Below are positions 45,645 to 54,714 of a stretch of 56,170 nt of DNA, in pieces. The translations under genes were made by a program, and so were the position numbers. The notes beneath the pieces were generated by a model that saw only the letters and a list, made by a program, of their open reading frames with translations, was not told where the DNA came from and ran no database searches. Location of the stretch: NCBI GenBank assembly GCA_902521725.1, contig CABYTF010000002.1, forward strand, positions 1 through 56,170, written 5' to 3'. The stretch's first letter is position 1; each line of letters begins with the position of its first letter. The DNA is from an uncultured Gammaproteobacteria bacterium. GTDB taxonomy: Bacteria > Pseudomonadota > Gammaproteobacteria > GCA-002705445 > GCA-002716945.

Positions 45645-46580
45645 TTATCCAAATATAAAATATATATATACGAAGTATGTTATTACTAATACGCTTGAGT
45701 ATAAAGTTTTTATGAGACTTTTGTCAGATTTAATTATCATATAGAAAAAAGTAGATACAGTGAGTAAAACTAAAATGTCTCTGATAAATTCTGTTTCGTT
45801 TACAATAGTCGAATTAATAAGCCCAGCCGCACTTACTGCAATTGCTATATTGAAAATATTTGAACCTATTATGTTACCTATAATGAAGTCTGTTCTGTCT
45901 TTTCTTGCAGACTGAATACTAGTAGCAAGCTCAGGCAGACTAGTTCCTAATGCAGTGAGCGTTAATCCAATTGTATAGCTACTTATCCCAAATAGAATTG
46001 CTATTTGAGTTGCTCCATCAATAAAATAATCTGATCCATAAATCAACATCAAAACCCCAACTATAAATAGAAGACTAATTTTTAGTGAACTATAACTTTC
46101 AGAATTCTCCTCAAAATAAGGATCCACTTTTTTTTCTTCACTTCTTAAGAAATATAATATAACTAAAAATACTAGAAATAAGATTATTGAATCAATAGCA
46201 TCGAATGAATAATCAGAAAAAATAAGTGCAAACAGACATAACGTTAAGACAACCATACCAGCATACATATTTGTAGGCAAAGTCATTACTTTATCTTTTT
46301 GTTTAATAAAAAAAACAGACAAACAGAAAACCAAGGCAATATTAGATATATTTGAACCAATCGAATTACCTACAGCAAGGATAGTGTCATTTTGAAGTGC
46401 AGACTTAATGGATATCGATATCTCAGGGGCAGAGGTTGCGATCCCAATCATAAAAAAACTAGCAGTAAATCCAGAAATTGAGTATGAAGACGAGAATTGT
46501 TCGGTCGATGTGACAAGAAGATTAGATCCTAGCAATAAAAGTGCTAATCCAAGGACTAAAATTGTTATAGATTCCATCAT
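45645..46580 (-). CDS. yrbG: Calcium/sodium antiporter, CaCA family (YrbG-like)
   Basis: 311-aa inner-membrane exchanger with ten predicted helices in two inverted halves. The alpha repeats are GIATSAPEISISIKSAL-QNDTILAVGNSIGSNI (near 47-80) and LGTSLPELATSIQS-RKDRTDFIIGNIIGSNIFN (near 215-250), with the ion-binding Glu and Asn residues in place. The exact ions are not established for YrbG. It starts the kds-lpt-rpoN run. Confidence 0.92.
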   Translation of the reverse strand: MMESITILVLGLALLLLGSNLLVTSTEQFSSSYSISGFTASFFMIGIATSAPEISISIKSALQNDTILAVGNSIGSNISNIALVFCLSVFFIKQKDKVMTLPTNMYAGMVVLTLCLFALIFSDYSFDAIDSIILFLVFLVILYFLRSEEKKVDPYFEENSESYSSLKISLLFIVGVLMLIYGSDYFIDGATQIAILFGISSYTIGLTLTALGTSLPELATSIQSARKDRTDFIIGNIIGSNIFNIAIAVSAAGLINSTIVNETEFIRDILVLLTVSTFFYMIIKSDKSLIKTLYSSVLVITYFVYIYFIFG

Positions 46581-46613
46581 GACAGATGAATATTATATAA
46601 AATATCTCTTAAT

Positions 46614-47372
46614 TTAATAATTGATTTCAAGAACGTCAATTTCAAAGTCTTGCACGTCTTTACCATCAGTGACGAGTTTTGCTCTTCTCTGTAGATATGA
46701 TTCTCTTAGAAAAATGTATTTATCTTTAGCTGCTGTATCTAGAATTTTTGTGGCTTTAAGAAGATTCGCCCTAGTGTCGATTACGTTGGTAGCTTGAATA
46801 GCTTGTCTCTCCTCGTGATGTAACTCTGTATGAATAGGAGAAATATCTTTTTCTATCATGACATCAACATAGAAGCTAGGAGCATCTCTAAAAGAGCTTG
46901 GTCCAAAAAATGGTAATACTAGATATGGTCCGGGCGAGATTCCATAAAATCCTAATGTTTGACCGAAATCCTCACGATGTCTTTGTATACCGAGAGAGGT
47001 TGCCACATCAAATAAGCCTAAAATCCCAACAGATGAATTAATAACAAATCTACTAGTTGATGATATGGTTTTATCTAGTTTCATTTGTAGTGCGCTGTTT
47101 ACAATTGTATTAATTTCTCCAAGATTGTTAAAAAAATTACTTACACTATTCTCAACAGGATCAGGTGTAATAAACCTATAACCTTCAGCTACTGGTTCTA
47201 AAATGGTATCGTCTACCACCTCATTGAAGCCAAAAATAACTCTATTCATAGGCTCTAGCGGATCGTCTTCTGATGCATTCGTAAAGCTCATACTCAATAA
47301 TATTACTACAGTGACTAAAATAGCTTGCAGGATTATTGAATATATAGAAAAATTTGATTTACCCTGTAACAT
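46614..47372 (-). CDS. mlaA: Outer-membrane lipid-asymmetry protein MlaA (VacJ)
   Basis: Outer-membrane partner that removes misplaced phospholipids from the outer leaflet. 252 aa, with a hydrophobic signal (about 12-32) but no lipobox cysteine that I can see, although many MlaA proteins are lipoproteins. The family core is clear: DPLEPMNRVIFGFNE, INTIVNSALQMK, RFVINSSVGILGLFDVA, REDFGQTLGFYGISPGPYLVLPFFGPSS and RD. It is divergent from mlaC with only 21 bp between the starts, and 33 bp upstream of yrbG. Confidence 0.94.
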   Translation of the reverse strand: MLQGKSNFSIYSIILQAILVTVVILLSMSFTNASEDDPLEPMNRVIFGFNEVVDDTILEPVAEGYRFITPDPVENSVSNFFNNLGEINTIVNSALQMKLDKTISSTSRFVINSSVGILGLFDVATSLGIQRHREDFGQTLGFYGISPGPYLVLPFFGPSSFRDAPSFYVDVMIEKDISPIHTELHHEERQAIQATNVIDTRANLLKATKILDTAAKDKYIFLRESYLQRRAKLVTDGKDVQDFEIDVLEINY

Positions 47373-47393
47373 AATCTCTGATTATATACTAAA

Positions 47394-47984
47394 ATGAAGT
47401 CCATGATTAAAAAAACATCACTTTTGCTGGCATTATTATTGACTACAAACATTGCGTTTACAAGTGAAACGCCTGATGGTTTTTTGAAAGACTCTGTCGA
47501 AGAGATCACTGTTCTAGTCAGCAAATATAAAGATAGATTTGAGACTGATGAGGAATTTCTTAGAGATAAAATGAATTCTACAGTGATGCCAAAACTTGAT
47601 ATTAAACTTATGTCAAAAATTATTCTGGGTAAAAATATATGGACAAACTTATCAACAACCCAAAAAGATGACTTCGTTGAAGCATTTAAATACAGGATGA
47701 CTAGTACATATATGAAATCTATCACAGCATTTGATGGAGAAAAGGTGGTCTTCTTGCCCTATGAGCCAGGTAAAAGAGAAAATATCGCATACGTAAAATC
47801 AAAATATTTGATTCCTGGAGGTGACATTGCTGTTGATTATAGATTGATTAAAAAATCAGATGAATGGAAAGTCTATGATATTATTTTTGATGGTATAAGT
47901 CTGATGAAAAATTACAGAGCAGATTTCCGTGAACATGTATCTGAAAGCGGTATTGACTCATTAATAACCTCGCTAAGGGAATAG
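47394..47984 (+). CDS. mlaC: Periplasmic phospholipid-binding protein MlaC (Ttg2D/HpnM family)
   Basis: 196-aa secreted shuttle that carries lipids across the periplasm. Signal peptide about 1-23 (cleavage after AFTSE or near it). The core shows MPKLDIKLMSKIILGKNIW, LSTTQKDDFVEAFKYRM and VDYRLIKKSDEWKVYDIIFDGISLMKNYR. The start may also be the ATG at 47403. Divergent from mlaA and convergent with the RND gene (9-bp gap). The mlaF, mlaE, mlaD and mlaB genes that usually flank it are not here. Confidence 0.93.
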   Translation: MKSMIKKTSLLLALLLTTNIAFTSETPDGFLKDSVEEITVLVSKYKDRFETDEEFLRDKMNSTVMPKLDIKLMSKIILGKNIWTNLSTTQKDDFVEAFKYRMTSTYMKSITAFDGEKVVFLPYEPGKRENIAYVKSKYLIPGGDIAVDYRLIKKSDEWKVYDIIFDGISLMKNYRADFREHVSESGIDSLITSLRE

Positions 47985-47993
47985 CAAGTTTCT

Positions 47994-50447
47994 TTAAAGT
48001 GGTTTCATAGAAATTAGTAATCTCGGAAGCAACGTTAGCACAAGTATTAATGCTACAAGCATCGCGAACCCTGTTAAAGTACCAAATATTATTGTTGGTA
48101 TGAAATTTGATAGGATCAGAATAGAGAACCCAAATATGACTGTAATTCCTGTAAAGAATATGGCTCTTCCAATGCTTGAATGACAGATTTTTACAGTGTC
48201 TTCATAAGTTTCAACACTCTGAAATTCCTCCTTAAATCGATATATATAGTGAATGCTATTATCTACCGCAATTCCAACCGTAATTGCAGCGATCGTAATT
48301 GTCATCATATCCAGTGGTAAATTTATAATGCCCATTATCCCGAGCACTAGAAGCGCAGATAGAAGATTTGGAATTATACCAATAATCATTAGTTTGAAAG
48401 ATCTGAATAATATTAAAAACATTGATGCGATAATTAGCATCACGAAACCGAGAGATTTTATTTGAGAATCAAACAGGCTTTGAAGCATATTGTTGTAAAG
48501 TAAAAGTATTCCAGTGATCGTTATAACTTCTGATTTAAGGTAAGCGTCATTATTAAGATCAGTTTTAATCTTCTCAATAAGATCCGCTCGCCTCAGATTT
48601 TGGTTTGAATCAAGTATTCTAACGTTGATTCTTGCTTCATTATCTTTTATAGACAGGTATGGATTGACTGCAATATCTTTTACTTCCGGGGGGAGTTGTC
48701 TGTAAAGAAGGGACATCTCTAGACTGTTAAGTTCTTTGTCATCATTGACAATTTCAGCGACTCGTATCGATGACGCGAGGGATAATACTTTGCCTATATA
48801 CTCATTATTATTTAAATAATCATGTACGTACTTAATCTTATTAATTTTTTCAGTTGTAAACCAATTTGAGTCATTAGACTCCTCAGCATCTCCTAATAAT
48901 TCATCAAACTCCTCATCATAATCATCACTTTGGGAGTCAGGAAATTTTATAATAATATCCATTGGTGTAGTCCCACCCAGTTGATTATCAATGAGCTTCA
49001 TGCCTTTGTGTATTTCAGTATCTGCTCTGAAATAATTTATAAAGCTGTTCTCAACTTTAAGTTGAGTTAAGCCATATAGAGTGATGACCGATATCACCGC
49101 AACAATAGTATAAATATGTTTTCCAAACTTAAGTGCTACATTTGATAATGAGTTAACAATGTAACTTTTTGTTTGTTCATTGCTAACAATAGAATTATCT
49201 TTATTTGAGAAAACTAGTATAAAACAGGGCAACAACGTGAATGATGTTAGAAATAACGATGTAAGACCTATGACCATCATATAGCCAAAATCTATAACAG
49301 GTTTGATGTCACTAAATACCAGTGATGCAAAGGCCACTATAGTTGTAAGTGCTGTATACAAGCATGGCCATATCATTTTCTTTGTTGTTTGATGGATCGA
49401 ATAAAACTTATTACCATCTCCCGAAGAGAAAATCTGTCTATACCTAACAATTATGTGAATGTTCATGGATAAGGTAAGGATTAACATTAGTGAGATAAAA
49501 TTAGACGATATAACTGTTACTTTCCAGTCCAGATACCCAAGTAATCCAATCATGAACAATACTGCATATAGGCAATTAACTATCGGTGCTGCAACCCATA
49601 TGAATTTTCTAAAGATTATAATTAAAGTAACAAGAATGAATAGTAGAACCCCAAATCCAAAGTTAATAAGATCATTTTTTATGAAAGTTATCATATCGTC
49701 AGTGATCATAGGTATTCCGCCTAATCTTATTTCATATCTATCATTAGAATAAGAGCTTTGAACTTTTCTTATTTCTTCAATTAGAAGCTTTATTCTTTGT
49801 TTTTCTTTCTCTGCTAAATTTTGGTATTTGGTTTTTGCCAGTAAATATTGATTTTCAACACTTTCATTTTCTTTATATTTTTCAAAAAGTAAATTCCTTT
49901 GCTTTAGAGCACTTAATAAGTTTTCATTTTTTTTGATTACGAGCTGCATAGCAGTAGTTTTAGCATCAGAACTGATGACCAGATCTTTATAGATGGGACT
50001 CGTAAGTATTTCCTCTTTAGCAAGATTTCTATCTATGTCATCACTTAGAATATTTGGGATATCATTTATTAATTCAGTAAGCGGCTTTTTCGAACTTGTA
50101 ACTAAAGGTATATTTGTTATTGATGTAACTGAATCTATATTCTCAAACGTTTTTATTTCTTGCGATAGAGTATCTATCAATCGAAGGGTGTCAGAAGAAA
50201 AAATACTTTCTTTTTTATCCGTAACAGTCAAGATCATAAAATCTGACGACTGATATCTTTCACTAACATTACGAAAAATTTTCAAATCTTTATCATCTTC
50301 AAGAATAAGTGTGTCTGCGGATGCATCCAATGTAAAATTCTTAATATGAGTTGCGGATATTGTGAGAATAATGGCTAAAAAAAATAGCACTAAAACTGGA
50401 TGACTAAGTAAGAATTGCTTATAAATAAATGATATTTTTTTAATCAT
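47994..50447 (-). CDS. RND-superfamily lipid transporter candidate (MMPL/HpnN-like)
   Basis: 817-aa inner-membrane protein with the RND layout: one N-terminal helix (about 13-33), a ~200-residue periplasmic domain, five helices (about 255-415), a helix near 440, a second large periplasmic domain and five C-terminal helices. The second half has the VGIAVDNSIHYIYRFKEE motif with the Asp thought to carry protons. The matching place in the first half (LTLSMNIHIIVRYRQ) lacks the Asp, as in COG1033-type proteins. Relatives include HpnN, which moves hopanoids. Placed between mlaC and murA, where E. coli has mlaFED, it may do the Mla pump's work. Cargo is inferred. Confidence 0.85.
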   Translation of the reverse strand: MIKKISFIYKQFLLSHPVLVLFFLAIILTISATHIKNFTLDASADTLILEDDKDLKIFRNVSERYQSSDFMILTVTDKKESIFSSDTLRLIDTLSQEIKTFENIDSVTSITNIPLVTSSKKPLTELINDIPNILSDDIDRNLAKEEILTSPIYKDLVISSDAKTTAMQLVIKKNENLLSALKQRNLLFEKYKENESVENQYLLAKTKYQNLAEKEKQRIKLLIEEIRKVQSSYSNDRYEIRLGGIPMITDDMITFIKNDLINFGFGVLLFILVTLIIIFRKFIWVAAPIVNCLYAVLFMIGLLGYLDWKVTVISSNFISLMLILTLSMNIHIIVRYRQIFSSGDGNKFYSIHQTTKKMIWPCLYTALTTIVAFASLVFSDIKPVIDFGYMMVIGLTSLFLTSFTLLPCFILVFSNKDNSIVSNEQTKSYIVNSLSNVALKFGKHIYTIVAVISVITLYGLTQLKVENSFINYFRADTEIHKGMKLIDNQLGGTTPMDIIIKFPDSQSDDYDEEFDELLGDAEESNDSNWFTTEKINKIKYVHDYLNNNEYIGKVLSLASSIRVAEIVNDDKELNSLEMSLLYRQLPPEVKDIAVNPYLSIKDNEARINVRILDSNQNLRRADLIEKIKTDLNNDAYLKSEVITITGILLLYNNMLQSLFDSQIKSLGFVMLIIASMFLILFRSFKLMIIGIIPNLLSALLVLGIMGIINLPLDMMTITIAAITVGIAVDNSIHYIYRFKEEFQSVETYEDTVKICHSSIGRAIFFTGITVIFGFSILILSNFIPTIIFGTLTGFAMLVALILVLTLLPRLLISMKPL

Positions 50448-50500
50448 AGCTTTCTTGAGTATAAACTTTTAGAATACCGAAACAAACTTAAAAAATATCT

Positions 50501-51760
50501 ATGGATAAATTATTAATAGATGGGCAACAATCATTGTCAGGTTCAGTCAGGATCTCCGGGGCAAAAAATTCTGTTTTGCCTATGTTATGTGCCTCAGTAA
50601 TGGTATCTGATGGTCAAGTAGAGCTTGAAAACGTTCCTCATCTTCAAGATGTAACTACTACAACTAGACTACTAACTCAAATGGGCATCAGCGTCACTAT
50701 GGATGAATTTATGGATATTAGTTTGGATCCATCAACTATTCATAATCTATATGCGCCTTATGATCTTGTTAAAACAATGCGATCCTCAATTCTCGTCCTG
50801 GGCCCATTGTTGGCTAAGTATGGCGAGGCAAAAGTTTCTCTACCTGGTGGATGTGCGATTGGAATGAGACCAGTCGACATGCACTTAGATGCCCTCAAAA
50901 AAATGGGAGCAAGTATCTCTGTTGAAAATGGTTACATATCAGCCAAGGTGAAAAAATTAAAAGGTGCTGAGATTATTTTTCCACGTAAGTCTGTAACCGG
51001 CACTGAAAACATTATTATGGCTGCAACTCTGGCAAAAGGTACAACCACAATTAAAAATGCTGCAAGTGAACCTGAGATCTCAGATTTATGTCTCTTCCTT
51101 AATAAAATGGGCGCTAAAGTCAGTGGCTTTGGTACTGATAGAGTCACAATTAATGGGGTGAATTCTCTTAAGGGGACCAAGCATAAACCACTACCTGACA
51201 GGATTGAAGCAGGAACATTTATGGTAGCGGCAGCTATAACACAAGGCGACATCGAAATAAACAATATTGTCCCAGAGCACTGCCGTGCTGTAATAGATAA
51301 ACTAATCCAATCAGGAGCTGACATAAAAATCCTCAAAGATTCTGTTAGGGTAAAAATGAAAAAGCGACCAAGGGCAATAAATATTGAGACCAACGCATAT
51401 CCTTTTTTTCCCACAGATATGCAAGCTCAAATGACTGCATTAAATTGTATTGCAGATGGTGATAGCTCTGTGAAAGAAAATATTTTTGAAAATAGATTCA
51501 TGCACGCACAAGAACTGATAAGAATGGGAGCAAAGATAAGAGTTCATGACAACATTGCAGAAATATCTGGTAGAGAAGAGTTGCTCGGTGCTCCTGTAAT
51601 GGCTACCGATCTGAGGGCTTCTGCGAGTTTAATTTTAGCTGGTCTTGCTGCAAAAGGAACTACCGAGATTGGTCGGGTTTATCATATCGATAGAGGATAT
51701 GACTGTATTGAAGAAAAACTTCAGTTAATTGGTGCTAGGATTTCAAGAAAACCTATGTAA
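50501..51760 (+). CDS. murA: UDP-N-acetylglucosamine 1-carboxyvinyltransferase MurA
   Basis: First committed step of peptidoglycan synthesis, 419 aa. The fosfomycin-binding Cys118 is present in LPGGCAIGMRPVD, and the N-terminal ISGAKNSVLPMLCAS (with the catalytic Lys) and C-terminal DLRASASLILAGLAA are standard. The small ibaG gene usually just upstream is missing; the RND gene lies there on the other strand, 53 bp away. It starts the murA-hisG-aro-hisD run. Confidence 0.97.
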   Translation: MDKLLIDGQQSLSGSVRISGAKNSVLPMLCASVMVSDGQVELENVPHLQDVTTTTRLLTQMGISVTMDEFMDISLDPSTIHNLYAPYDLVKTMRSSILVLGPLLAKYGEAKVSLPGGCAIGMRPVDMHLDALKKMGASISVENGYISAKVKKLKGAEIIFPRKSVTGTENIIMAATLAKGTTTIKNAASEPEISDLCLFLNKMGAKVSGFGTDRVTINGVNSLKGTKHKPLPDRIEAGTFMVAAAITQGDIEINNIVPEHCRAVIDKLIQSGADIKILKDSVRVKMKKRPRAINIETNAYPFFPTDMQAQMTALNCIADGDSSVKENIFENRFMHAQELIRMGAKIRVHDNIAEISGREELLGAPVMATDLRASASLILAGLAAKGTTEIGRVYHIDRGYDCIEEKLQLIGARISRKPM

Positions 51761-51771
51761 AATGCATATCC

Positions 51772-52380
51772 ATGATTAGATTAGCTATATCCAAAGGAAG
51801 AATTTTAGAGCAGGCATTAAAGACACTCAAAAAAGTGAATATATCATGCCAAGTTGATCCCTTGAATTCTCGTAAGTTAATCATTCCAACGAATTTACAA
51901 AATTTAGAGATAATTATTATCAAGGCTTCTGACGTACCACTATATATTGATTCTGGGAAAATAGATCTCGGGATTGTTGGTGTAGATACCCTAATGGAAG
52001 ATGATAAGAACAATCATTTCCGCTTGCGTGATATGACAATCTCGAAATGTAAACTAGTTGTAGCAGGCAAGGCTAAAACAAAATATTTCAATAATATGAA
52101 AGTTGCTACGAAATACCCAAAAGTTGCAAAAAAATATTTCGAGAATATTGGTTTTCAATGTTCAATTTTAGAACTATACGGCTCAATTGAATTAGCTCCT
52201 GTTTTGGGTTTATCTGATTTTATCGTTGATATAGTAGAGACTGGTAAAACGTTAGAAGAAAATGGACTGAGAGAGCATGATATAATAGCTAATGTTTCAT
52301 CTTTATTAATAGCAAATAAGGTTTCCTATAAGCTTAAAAGAAAAGAAATTGACTCAATCATAGGCAAAATAAAATTATGA
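51772..52380 (+). CDS. hisG: ATP phosphoribosyltransferase HisG (short form)
   Basis: First step of histidine synthesis. At 202 aa it is the short form, without the C-terminal regulatory domain, and should need the regulatory partner HisZ, which is not in the window. It has LAISKGRILEQAL at the N-terminus, the SDVPLYIDSGKIDLGIVGVDTL stretch and the phosphoribosyl-binding ADFIVDIVETGKTL-type segment near 150. It lies 11 bp after murA and overlaps the DAHP synthase gene by 4 bp. Confidence 0.95.
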   Translation: MIRLAISKGRILEQALKTLKKVNISCQVDPLNSRKLIIPTNLQNLEIIIIKASDVPLYIDSGKIDLGIVGVDTLMEDDKNNHFRLRDMTISKCKLVVAGKAKTKYFNNMKVATKYPKVAKKYFENIGFQCSILELYGSIELAPVLGLSDFIVDIVETGKTLEENGLREHDIIANVSSLLIANKVSYKLKRKEIDSIIGKIKL

Positions 52381-53435
52381 AAAGTAAAACTGATGATCTT
52401 CGCATAATTAACACCCAAGAGCTCGTGAGCCCTCAAGAAATAATAGACTCTATTTCACCATCGGAAAGAGGCTTTTCAACTATCATCAATGCCCGTAATC
52501 AGATTAAAAATATTCTCAATAAATCAAATAACAAGTTTATGATCGTTGTTGGTCCGTGTTCAATCCATGATGTGGAGGCTGCCAAAGAGTATGCAACTAA
52601 ATTAAAAAAACTCACATCTTCACTCTCGAACAATTGTCTAGTCGTTATGAGGGTTTATTTTGAAAAACCAAGAACAGTGATAGGTTGGAAGGGTCTAATA
52701 AACGATCCTGATCTAGATGGATCTTTTCAAATTAATAAGGGAATAAGAATAGCAAGGAAGCTGTTGATAGATTTAGCGGAAATGGAAATACCATGTGGAC
52801 ATGAATTTTTAGACTTAGTGAGCCCACAGTATGTATCTGATCTAATTAGTTGGGGCGCAATAGGAGCTAGAACAACAGAAAGTCAGAGCCACAGAGAGTT
52901 AGCCTCAGGCTTATCATGCCCAGTAGGTTTTAAAAATGGTACAGATGGAAGCTTGCAAATAGCAATAGATGCAATGAATGCTGCTAGACACTCACATAGT
53001 TTTTTATCAGTCACAAAGGAAGGAAAATCAGCAATATTTAATACTGCAGGAAATGATGATTGCCACATAATACACAGAGGGGGCAACAATAAATCTAATT
53101 TTGGAGCAGAAGATGTAAGAAGTTCTACTAGCATATTAGAGCAAAATGGTATGAGACCAAACATAATGATTGATGCAAGCCATGCCAACAGTAATAAAGA
53201 TTTCAAAATGCAATCTAAAGTTGTTGATAATGTTAAAAATCAACTACTCGCAGGAGAAAAAAATATAATCGGCATTATGCTTGAGAGTAATCTAGTAGAG
53301 GGGAATCAAAAAATTAATAGCAGAGATAAGCTTAAATATGGTCAGAGCATAACTGATTCATGCATTGGATGGGAAGAAACAGAGAACATTATTTTGGATT
53401 TGGATGACACACTGAAAAAAGCTTATGAAAATTAA
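52377..53435 (+). CDS. 3-deoxy-7-phosphoheptulonate (DAHP) synthase, class I AroFGH type
   Basis: First step of the shikimate pathway: phosphoenolpyruvate plus erythrose 4-phosphate. 352 aa. It shows VVGPCSIHDVEAAKEYA, MRVYFEKPRTVIGWKGL, GARTTESQSHRELASGLS, GFKNGTDG and the metal-binding DASHANSNKD. The N-terminal extension is that of feedback-controlled AroF/G/H, but which amino acid inhibits it cannot be told. It sits between hisG and hisD with overlaps of 4 and 11 bp, an unusual place for an aromatic pathway gene. Confidence 0.94.
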   Translation: MKSKTDDLRIINTQELVSPQEIIDSISPSERGFSTIINARNQIKNILNKSNNKFMIVVGPCSIHDVEAAKEYATKLKKLTSSLSNNCLVVMRVYFEKPRTVIGWKGLINDPDLDGSFQINKGIRIARKLLIDLAEMEIPCGHEFLDLVSPQYVSDLISWGAIGARTTESQSHRELASGLSCPVGFKNGTDGSLQIAIDAMNAARHSHSFLSVTKEGKSAIFNTAGNDDCHIIHRGGNNKSNFGAEDVRSSTSILEQNGMRPNIMIDASHANSNKDFKMQSKVVDNVKNQLLAGEKNIIGIMLESNLVEGNQKINSRDKLKYGQSITDSCIGWEETENIILDLDDTLKKAYEN

Positions 53436-54714
53436 ATTATTAAATACATCTCAAGCTAACTTCAACAAGAGGCTAAGTGATCATATATCTTTTAAGCAGA
53501 GAAGTTACGAGTCTGTAGAGAAAACAGTAGATAAGATCCTAAAAAAAATCGCAGAAAATGGAGACAGCGGCTTGAGACAACTTATAAAGAGATATGATAA
53601 AACATCATACAAAAAAATTTCTGATTCAGTGGTAACTCAAAAAGAAATCAGTGAAGCATACTTAGAAACATCAAAAAAGATCGTATCAAATCTAAGAAAA
53701 GCTATGCGAAATATAAAAACTTTTTCAAGGCATCAAAAACTTGAAAGTTGGTCTATTAATGTTAAAGGATCAAAGTTGGGAGAAAAAGTTACACCGATCA
53801 ATAGTGTGGGGATTTATGTTCCTGGAGGCAAGGCAAGCTATCCGTCGACCGTTTTAATGAATGCTATACCTGCAAAAGTTGCGGGAGTAAGGAATATTAC
53901 AATGGTTTGCCCTCCCATGTTAGGAAAACTAAATCCACTTGTATTAATAGCTGCCGATTTATGTGGTGTAAATAAAATTTATAAGTTCGGGGGTGCACAT
54001 GCGATTGGTGCTCTTGCACTTGGTACTGAAACTATCAAATCGGTTGATAAAATTGTTGGTCCAGGAAACATTTATGTTGCGACCGCAAAAAAGAAGGTTT
54101 ACGGGAATGTTGGTATAGATAGTTTTGCAGGGCCATCAGAGGTTTTGATTATTGCGGATCAGAATGCAAACCCTGAACTAGTCGCAATTGATATGTTTGC
54201 GCAAGCCGAACATGACGAGTTAGCACAAGCAATTCTTATGACGTCAAGTAAGAAACTCATAAATGCTGTCCGCCTTAAAATTAATAGTTTAATAAGAAAT
54301 CAGTCCAGAAAAGGGATCATTGAAAAATCTCTTAGTACGAGAGGTTTATTTATAAAAGTCCGTAACCCAGAGGAAATAATAGGAATTGCAAATGAAATTG
54401 CCCCTGAGCATCTAGAGATATTTGGTTATGAAGGTGCAAAACTAGAAACAAAAATTGATAATGCTGGTGCTATATTCATAGGTAAAAATAGCCCGGAAGT
54501 TTTTGGTGACTATTGTGCCGGCCCTAATCATGTTTTACCTACTGGCGGGTCAGCTAAGTATGCTTCACCCCTTGGCGTTTATGATTTTTTAAAAAGAACC
54601 AGTTTAATGAAGATATCCCCATCACACTCTAAAGAATTATCAAGCACAGCCTCATTACTTGCAGACTGTGAGGGACTAACTGCTCATTCTCAGTCAGCTA
54701 AGCTCAGGGAATAG
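53425..54714 (+). CDS. hisD: Histidinol dehydrogenase
   Basis: Last two steps of histidine synthesis, 429 aa. It has YVPGGKASYPSTVLMNAIPA, the zinc ligands Gln and His in FAQAEHDELAQA, the catalytic Glu-His in IAPEHLEI, and CAGPNHVLPTGGSA near the C-terminus. hisC, which commonly follows, is not here. Its stop TAG directly abuts the stop of degS on the other strand, with no base between. Confidence 0.96.
   Translation: MKIKLLNTSQANFNKRLSDHISFKQRSYESVEKTVDKILKKIAENGDSGLRQLIKRYDKTSYKKISDSVVTQKEISEAYLETSKKIVSNLRKAMRNIKTFSRHQKLESWSINVKGSKLGEKVTPINSVGIYVPGGKASYPSTVLMNAIPAKVAGVRNITMVCPPMLGKLNPLVLIAADLCGVNKIYKFGGAHAIGALALGTETIKSVDKIVGPGNIYVATAKKKVYGNVGIDSFAGPSEVLIIADQNANPELVAIDMFAQAEHDELAQAILMTSSKKLINAVRLKINSLIRNQSRKGIIEKSLSTRGLFIKVRNPEEIIGIANEIAPEHLEIFGYEGAKLETKIDNAGAIFIGKNSPEVFGDYCAGPNHVLPTGGSAKYASPLGVYDFLKRTSLMKISPSHSKELSSTASLLADCEGLTAHSQSAKLRE

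Noticed and set aside
50932-51414. 160-codon open frame on the minus strand inside murA
   Set aside because: Shadow of the murA reading frame; no recognisable protein motifs.
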